In this document: positions 58,026 through 64,000 of the stretch, in pieces
How positions within the stretch are numbered: the stretch's first letter is position 1
Layout of the letters: each line of letters starts with the position of its first letter
Source: Chelonoidis abingdonii
Taxonomy: Eukaryota > Chordata > Testudines > Testudinidae
Assembly (NCBI RefSeq): GCF_003597395.2
Contig: NC_133770.1
Location: 83,697,708 to 83,761,707, forward strand
Length of the DNA stretch: 64,000 nucleotides
Direction of reading: 5' to 3'
The notes under the pieces: model-generated
Database searches by the model: none
What the model was told of the DNA's origin: nothing
What the model saw: the letters and a program-made list of their open reading frames with translations, nothing else
Made by a program: the position numbers and the translations under genes

Positions 58026-58446
58026 TGTGATGGAGTGCTGGGAGCTACCAGGTGAGCCAGCATTCTGATCACTGTGGCATTGATTAGTTTCACCAGACAG
58101 ATCTGACTTGGCTATGGAATAGAATTAGCTAATCAGGCTGGATGAGCTAAAGGGCTAATTAGCTCATCAACTGAGGCACAGGAAGGCAATCGTGAGATAG
58201 AAAAACTAGGGTTAACTGAGCTCAGTCTCACAGAGAAGGGAAACCTCTTCTCCTTTCAGGCCCTGGGGAAGGGCTGAAACCACAGGAGACACTGTGAACA
58301 GCATTGCTGCACAGGACTGTGCAAGGAACATAAGTAAGCATTATGGTGTTGATACACAACCAGGGGAGCCGGAGTGGTTTCTGTGTTACTAAAATGCAGA
58401 AATGGCATGTGGGCTGTAATGGACATAAATGAAAATGGCGTCACAG
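58026..58446 (+). repeat. Possible solo LTR
   Basis: The stretch starts 'tgtgatggagtgctgggagc' and ends 'aatggcgtcaca', i.e. TG to CA with partly complementary termini (tgtga and gtcaca). Its wording is of a type I associate with turtle LTRs. No target duplication was found. Low confidence. Confidence 0.25.
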
Positions 58447-59364
58447 GGGAATATACAAAATATAGAAAAAATATGGAAACTGCCTACACAAGCATTGAAA
58501 TCATCCCACTCCAAAATGAATCAAAAATACTTTGCTAAATACAACTGTGTAACTATAGTAGAAGTGTGCCCCAGAATGAAATGATAGTGTGATTTAAAAA
58601 AAAAAAGTCAGAAGAGAGTAAGAAAATATAAAAAAAATGGAAGAAAATAGTAATAGAGAACAAATAGCATTTCAGAAACATAGTATGCATCTGCTAATCC
58701 TTCACATCCAGTTCAGAATATAAACACTGGAGATGGAGAGCTATCTATCCATATTGGTGTTCTTACTGTACTCATCATCATCATCCATGCCCATTATTAA
58801 AGAAAAGTTGCTGGCTCAAATTTCATCCAGATTTTATGTTTGTAAAAATTGTTGCTTTTTTTAATCCCAATGGAAACAATTTTATTTAAAGCAAATATTC
58901 GTCCTCCTATAGCGTTTGCATTTTAAAAATTGCTTCATTGTGCTAGCACAGTACCAGAAAGCATTCCAGCTGAATAGAACAATTGCTTTAATCACAGTTA
59001 TTGTAGTTCACAAAGTTAAATACAATTATTAAAATGCAAAAGAAATTATTCTAAGGTGCACAAGAACAATAGTTGGATGCCCGATTACACACACAAATTG
59101 TTTTGTGGCTCCTGTATGCCAGCACCTGGAGGAAAAACTGCTGGCTTAAAGCTAAGGCAGACTGCTATGATGATGGTTGGATGGAAGAAATGTTGTTCTC
59201 CTCTTACATCAAAGATATCTGACCCACTTTGTCAAAATCATGTGAAGTCTCAGAGACCTGCACAACTCATCATTAAGTCTAAATGACCAGGTAGAGTAAG
59301 GAGTGAAAATACTCTTCTTCCACAGCAGGTTTGCTAGGGAAATAGCACCTATATAAAGCATATA
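58447..59364. other. Unassigned sequence
   Basis: AT-rich, with no recognised gene or named repeat. A short (CAT)n-like tract lies at about 58,775-58,787. Confidence 0.5.
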
Positions 59365-59440
59365 ATCATTTTGGTTGGCATGGAGGACAATGTGTCACTA
59401 TGACATGGGCATTTTGACATACTATGCCATTGTTTTCCTT
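59365..59440 (+). repeat. Dispersed repeat, uninterrupted copy
   Basis: This 75-base stretch ('gaggacaatgtgtcac', 'atgacatgggcattttgaca', 'ctatgccattgttttc') is repeated at 60,957-61,301, where a hAT element splits it. The family is not recognised. Confidence 0.6.
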
Positions 59441-59464
59441 TTAAAGGAGGTGGGCCATGGAATG

Positions 59465-59915
59465 GGGTGGGCCAGGGCTCTGAGGTGATACTAAGCATTC
59501 ACTCCCTCATGTGTTTAGCCGGCTGATTCTTGCTCACATGTCAGGATCTAACTGATCACCATAGGTCGGGTGGGGAAGGAATTTTCCCTCAAGTCTGATT
59601 GGCAGTGATCTTGGAGGGATGTCTCCTTCCTCTGCATCCTGCAGTGATGGTCATTTGCCAGGATCATCTGGTTATTTCTCACTTAATTAGTTCCCTACCA
59701 TTGCAGGGGCCTCAGGCATTGGTGCACCTTGGTCCCTCCAATTCTCTGCCTGTGGCATGTAATAGGGTCATCCCCCATGGGCTGTAATACTTCTGTCTAA
59801 TTTTAATTGTTGGGTTTAGGGTGGGGTGCTACATAGTGCGGGTGGCTGATGAAATACAGGAGTTCAGACTAGATGATCTGGGGGTCCTCTCTGCCCTTAA
59901 ACTCTGTGACTCTAA
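59465..59915 (+). repeat. CR1 LINE 3' UTR, older subfamily
   Basis: In order: 'tctaactgatcaccatagg', 'gggaaggaattttccctcaa', 'tcagactagatgatctgg' and the terminal 'cttaaactctgtgactct'. This is a typical 5'-truncated CR1. Confidence 0.8.
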
Positions 59916-60122
59916 ATCCTTCCTCCCAGATGATAACCTGGCTCAGTAAGACACACTCCAGATAAGGTTACTGGAACTTGCTGTATTTGAGGCTGAAGGT
60001 GCAAGCAGAGGAAGGGCGCCATATTGTGCAGAATTCATCAGTCTGCCTCCTCTATGAACCAAAGCCAGAGTGACTACCCCCTTTGAGTGTGATAACTCTG
60101 TTAGCTACCATTCTCCTTCCAT
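59916..60122. other. Unassigned spacer
   Basis: About 200 bases between a CR1 and a hAT element, with nothing recognised. Confidence 0.5.
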
Positions 60123-60359
60123 CAGGGCCGGCTCCAGGCACCAGCTCAGCAAGCAGGTGCTTGGGGCAGCCAAGGCAAAAGGGCAGCACGTCAGGCTCTT
60201 CGGTGGCAATTTGACGGCAGGTCCCTCACTCCCTCTTGGAGGGAAGGACTGGCTGCCGAATTGCTGCTGAAGAAGAAAGTGATGCGGTGGAGCCGCCGCC
60301 GATTGCGACTCCCCCCCCCCCGGCCACTTGGGGTGGCAAAAACCCTGGAGCTAGCCCTG
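60123..60359. mobile_element. Non-autonomous hAT element
   Basis: Ends 'cagggccggctccaggca' and 'ctggagctagccctg' are inverted repeats. The flanks 'ccttccat' (60,115-60,122) and 'gcttccat' (60,360-60,367) agree at 7 of 8. The interior shares 'caggtgcttgggg' and 'ggcagcacgtc' blocks with the element at 51,099. A C run lies at 60,311-60,321. It encodes no protein. Confidence 0.8.
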
Positions 60360-60367
60360 GCTTCCAT

Positions 60368-60956
60368 TACCAATTCAAGACCTTTGTCCTGATTTCACAG
60401 TCATAAATCAGTAACGGACTAGCTACATCAGCAACTACATCTGTCCATGCCCCCTGCCCCTCACCCAAGTCAGCTGTGCTCATGAGTAAGAGGTGATCCT
60501 CATCTGCTGTAAATAGACATAGCTCCATTAAAGTTAATGGAGCTCTGCCATCCTACATCAAAATGAGGACCTGGCACTATATTTACACACATCCCACACT
60601 CAGTTCCCTATATCCAGGAAAGGGATATGAGCAGAAAGTTCTAGGAATTGCACAATGGCCTTCAGATCAGGGATCTAATTCACCTGTGCAACAATTAGAT
60701 GCAGTGATGGATTCTATGAAAACCTTATGACAGATAAATCTGAAGTAAGTACATTCACTTCTGTGTCTAACTTTAAACCAGTTAAACAGAGTACAGTCTA
60801 ACCCACTGAATACAAAAGCACTTTTAATAGTTTCAGATTTATGTTACAAGGAAAAGTTTAAATCTATTTAAACATACTTTTCTGTGCTGAAAAGGGTTGA
60901 AAAATATTATATGCCAGTGTAAAAATCTTTAATAGAAACAGTACATTGGCTCGGGT
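60368..60956. other. Unassigned sequence
   Basis: No gene or repeat recognised. Confidence 0.5.
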
Positions 60957-61301
60957 AGAATCCATTTTTGTGGAGATGGGGGCAGGGGCGGCTCTAGGCA
61001 TTTTGCTGCCCCAAGCACAGCAGGCAGGCTGTCTTCAGTGGCTTGTCTGTGGAAGATCCCCAGTCCTGCGAATTCGGCAGCAGCCTGCGGAAGGTCCATC
61101 GAAGCAGCAGGACCAGCGGACCCTCCGCAGGCATGCCGCTGAAGGCAGCGTGCCTGCCGCCCTCACGGCCACCGGCAGAGTGCCTCCTGTGGCTTGCCGC
61201 TCCAAGCACGCGCTTGGCGTGCTGGTGCCTGGAGCCGCCCCTGAGTGGGGGACAATGTGTCACTGTGACATGGGCATTATGACAAGCTATGCTATTGTTT
61301 T
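60957..61301 (+). repeat. Dispersed repeat split by a hAT element
   Basis: The left part ends in 'ttgtggagatggggg' at 60,982. The right part resumes 'gacaatgtgtcactgtgaca' at about 61,251. Together they match the uninterrupted copy at 59,365-59,440. Confidence 0.6.
60983..61243. mobile_element. Non-autonomous hAT element inserted in a repeat
   Basis: Near-perfect ends, 'caggggcggctctaggca' and 'tgcctggagccgcccctg'. The flanks 'gatggggg' (60,975-60,982) and 'agtggggg' (61,244-61,251) agree at 6 of 8. The GC-rich interior has several 'gccgctgaaggcag'-like blocks. The insertion is independently confirmed by the uninterrupted host repeat at 59,365. Confidence 0.8.
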
Positions 61302-61942
61302 TCTCCTGACAAAAATAGATGAAGAAACCTAGTGTAAGCACCAGCCTTTATCAGATTCAGTGATGTCCAACTATTTAAATATTGCAGAAGTGTTTTTACT
61401 GCAATTAGTTGATTACTTCAGCTGGAAATGTTCGTTGAGCTGACAATCTCTTTTCTTCTCTCCACTCCCAATGATACATAAGCAAAAGGGAGGCAGGTAT
61501 GCAGCTTGGAAAAGAAGGATATAGTCTCATGAAGAAATCTATTCTTTCATAGGTGTGTGTGAGAATTAGCAGTGTAACTTTGACTAGATCAAATTCATCT
61601 GTTGCATAACTTCACAGAGAAAGAAGTTATACCTCCAGGCGTGAAGCTGGTCTTTTAGTGTGTATTAGAAAGCGTTAGTGAAGACTGTGTGAAGGTTGGC
61701 TGCCTTTGAATACTGTAACTGGTGTCATTCACAGCACAACTTGATCCAGTTTGGCCTGGTGAATTTTAAAAATGTGCAGTGACACAATTGTGTTACTTTT
61801 AGGCATGTGCACTCTGAATACTAAACAAACCCTAAATTTCCTAGATGCTACTGCAAAGATCCAGCTGACCACTATTGTCTCATGGTTTCCATCTCCTACC
61901 TTGTCAAGCTGTCTGTACCCATCTGTTGTCTGATACTTATAC
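61302..61942. other. Unassigned sequence
   Basis: No gene or repeat recognised. Confidence 0.5.
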
Positions 61943-62062
61943 TGTAAGCTCTTTGGGGGAGGGACTGTCTTTTTATTCAGTGTCTGTACAGTGCCCAGGA
62001 GCATGCAATCCTGGTCCACAACAAGGGCTTCTAGGCACTATAGAGATACAAATGATAAATAT
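61943..62062 (+). repeat. L2-like 3'-end repeat
   Basis: 'ctgtaagctctttgggggag', then 'tgtctgtacagtgcccagga', 'cctggtccacaacaagggct' and an 'atacaaatgataaata' tail. It is the same family as the interrupted copy at 14,468-15,112. Confidence 0.55.
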
Positions 62063-62840
62063 ATCCTGTGAGGTTTTTTTAAGATACCACCATATGGCAT
62101 ATGCTGTAGAGGTAAACCTACATCCGAGTATTTATACCATGCTCACAAGAATCCTACCATGTTTAGCACAATCTGATATCACATGATCTAATTTTCTTCC
62201 TACTTTCCCAAGGGAGTCATGTCATTTATTTGTTTGGGTTTTTTTGGTTGTCTTCTTCTCTTGTCAGTTGCTTTGGCTGAGGCTGTGTGCAAACTGAATT
62301 AAAGAAGCAAATTTGACATTTTTCTATGCATGGGGTTAAATGTTGATGATTCTCATTAAAGTCAAAAGGGAGTTTCCAAGATTTGGACTGGCTGCCAAGA
62401 AAGCACTGCTCTCAGGAGAGTCACCCTCCGTGTTGATGGCTTCATAGCTTCTGTGGAATGTAACTGATGAGGGAGAATGCTCCCACAAGGGAAAGAAGGC
62501 ACCTACATGGGTAGGGTGGGATTTTCAAAAGCACTTCATGTTCTCCTAACTCAGCTACCTTCAACCAGAGCAGCATTCAGTGAACACATTTTGAAAATTC
62601 CTCCCTTAAAGCCTCTCTCCTGTTAGAGCTAGCAACATAAGTATATAAGACAAAACAGAAAATAATGTTAGCTTTTACAATGCCATTTGATGGCCTACAA
62701 AGCCAGAATATTTTCAGCCCTATTGCTAGATTCCTAAAATAAAGTGGGAGCCGAGAGTGCTTGGAATTAAATGACATTTGAGGGCTGGCACTCTTGGTAC
62801 GAGTATGTTTTTGCAGCTAGATCTACACAGGGCAGGTGTA
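62063..62840. other. Unassigned sequence
   Basis: No gene or repeat recognised. Confidence 0.5.
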
Positions 62841-62992
62841 GGTTTGCCAGAGGCTGGGAATGAGCAATTGGATCACTTGATGATTGCCTGTTCTATTCAT
62901 TCCCTCAGGGGCACCTGGCATTGGCCACTGTCCGAGGACAGGATGCTGGGCTGGATGGACCTTTGATCTGAACCAATATAGCCGTTCTTATG
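62841..62992 (+). repeat. CR1 3'-terminal fragment
   Basis: 'gtttgccagaggctgggaat', 'ggatcacttgatgattgcct', 'ggcattggccactgtccg', ending 'atatagccgttcttatg'. This is the sense version of the CR1 3' end nested at 13,528-13,698. Confidence 0.85.
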
Positions 62993-63170
62993 CGTATATG
63001 ATGTATTTATTGTGTCCCTTGGAAATGGAAGATAGCACATTTTCCTCAAAGCAATGTATAAGCATGCCTGCCACTAGAGAGGGCAAGTTATACAGAGCAT
63101 CGATGCCTTGCATCAGTTGACCATGTTGTGCCAGTGTCTACCATTTAAAAAGAAATCTTCCTCCCAACAG

Positions 63171-63350
63171 ACTGAGGCAGCTCCTGATGTTCCATTACTG
63201 GGCTCAAGTGCTCACAAAAGCAGAAACAGTAGGAAAACCATCTTACAACAGGACTTTTTGCCTTTGAATTTGAATGCTTCTGAGAGGCATCTCTTCAGTT
63301 CTGATGAACGTGAACAATATGAATTCTATTTTTCCAGGAATCAGAAGTGA
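63171..63350 (+). CDS. Candidate terminal coding exon (C-terminus of an unidentified protein)
   Basis: A pyrimidine-rich acceptor ('aatcttcctcccaacag') ends at 63,170. From 63,171 phase 0 is open for 59 codons to a TGA at 63,348-63,350. The translation is hydrophilic and protein-like, with a basic patch (HKSRNSRK), a hydrophobic stretch (ILQQDFLPLNL) and an acidic-aromatic end (DEREQYEFYFSRNQK). I do not recognise it. No transposon motif is visible, and a CR1 fragment ends 180 bases upstream. Phase 0 fits the candidate at 57,276. Polyadenylation signals follow at 63,683 and 63,988. Confidence 0.35.
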   Translation, partial: TEAAPDVPLLGSSAHKSRNSRKTILQQDFLPLNLNASERHLFSSDEREQYEFYFSRNQK

Positions 63351-64000
63351 GCAAACTCCAGATCTAGCAATTATTAAGGCAGTTTTTATTAATTCTTGCT
63401 TTAAACTATATCCTGTGAATTTTATACACTTGTTTTAGGCTGCAGCATGACATCTATGACATTTTGTCAGCTATTTCCCTTAATGTTGCTGGCAATTTTC
63501 CATCACCAACAAATTGCTCCCGATTTTAACATATTAAATGGGTCTTAACTTACTTATGAAGACAAGTATTACATAACATAATGAGGACAAACTTTCAACT
63601 GATTAAATCTCAAGACTTGTGTGTTAAAATTTACTAAGATCAAAAGTCACTGACAAAGATGTGATTGCACCAGAGGAAGACCAATAAATTGATCAGATCT
63701 GTGGTGTCGCAGCTGACCTTGGTTGTAAACCAGATCCTTTTTCTTTAAATTTAACGAATAGCAGGATGTAAAGAAACATCTTCTGACTTACATATGTTGA
63801 GGCACTAATTACATCTGCTCCAAGAAAAGTTAACAAGCAAAGAAAGATTTACCAAGATTTATGGCACTTGAGGGAAAAGTTCTTTAGAGGAAATTAGTAA
63901 CCATTGCCATTGGAGATATTATCAATCCATTGCATGAGGTGGGAAGTTGTTGGACACATTTTTATTCTTGCCAGTTAATTTCGAGCTAATAAATAAAAAT
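63351..64000 (+). other. Possible 3' UTR
   Basis: If the candidate exon before it is real, this is its 3' UTR. AATAAA occurs at 63,683-63,688, and overlapping copies lie at 63,988-63,993 and 63,992-63,997, at the window edge. Otherwise it is unassigned AT-rich DNA. Confidence 0.25.

Noticed and set aside
1..64000. CRISPR arrays, operons, ribosome binding sites, rRNA or tRNA genes
   Set aside because: The sequence is vertebrate nuclear DNA. I saw no regularly spaced repeats, and no tRNA or rRNA beyond the tRNA-derived heads of SINEs.

Overview
This window is vertebrate, non-avian sauropsid DNA, most likely from a turtle. I base this on the repeats: many CR1 LINE fragments in subfamilies I associate with turtles, MIR/CORE-type SINEs, non-autonomous hAT elements with 8-bp target duplications, a Penelope-like element with inverted terminal arms, a Sushi-type Ty3/gypsy remnant and several LTRs. 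The species call is inference. No complete protein-coding gene is visible. The window reads as intronic or intergenic sequence, with a few exon-like intervals on the + strand (18,411-18,454; 39,511-39,567; 57,276-57,341; 63,171-63,350). The last three share one reading phase and could belong to a large-intron gene that ends near 63,350. I could not identify that gene.

Layout. 1-10,255 is clean sequence with scattered SINE, CR1 and hAT pieces. 10,256-19,495 is clean sequence holding an antisense LTR, a CR1 nested in a SINE, a hAT element nested in an L2-like repeat, and a sense LTR. At 19,215 a long CR1 LINE begins; from about 19,495 to 25,504 it is very noisy, then comes a run of exactly 25 N. 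25,530-34,745 repeats 10,256-19,495 in the same order and orientation, but with very frequent small indels. It then runs into the 5' half of the same CR1 (to 36,552). Clean sequence resumes at 36,553, exactly where the CR1 copy before the 25-N run breaks off.

The simplest reading is an overfilled assembly gap. The real locus would be 1-25,504 joined to 36,553 onward, and 25,530-36,552 would be a false duplicate made of uncorrected long-read sequence. A second 25-N run (52,812-52,836), again next to noisy sequence, lies inside the Penelope-like element and points to the same process.

36,553-64,000 is otherwise clean. It holds a second CR1 carrying a Penelope-arm insertion, the gypsy remnant (39,845-42,925) with another element in its 5' LTR, an antisense LTR (43,965-45,245), a foldback element, an antisense CR1 crossed by a 205-N gap, three hAT elements with 8-bp target duplications, the Penelope-like element with a 14-bp duplication, and the candidate terminal exon at the right edge.

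I saw no convincing new biological system. The strongest signal is the assembly structure; the most useful biological leads are the phase-compatible exon candidates and the nested insertions whose empty sites can be read within the window.
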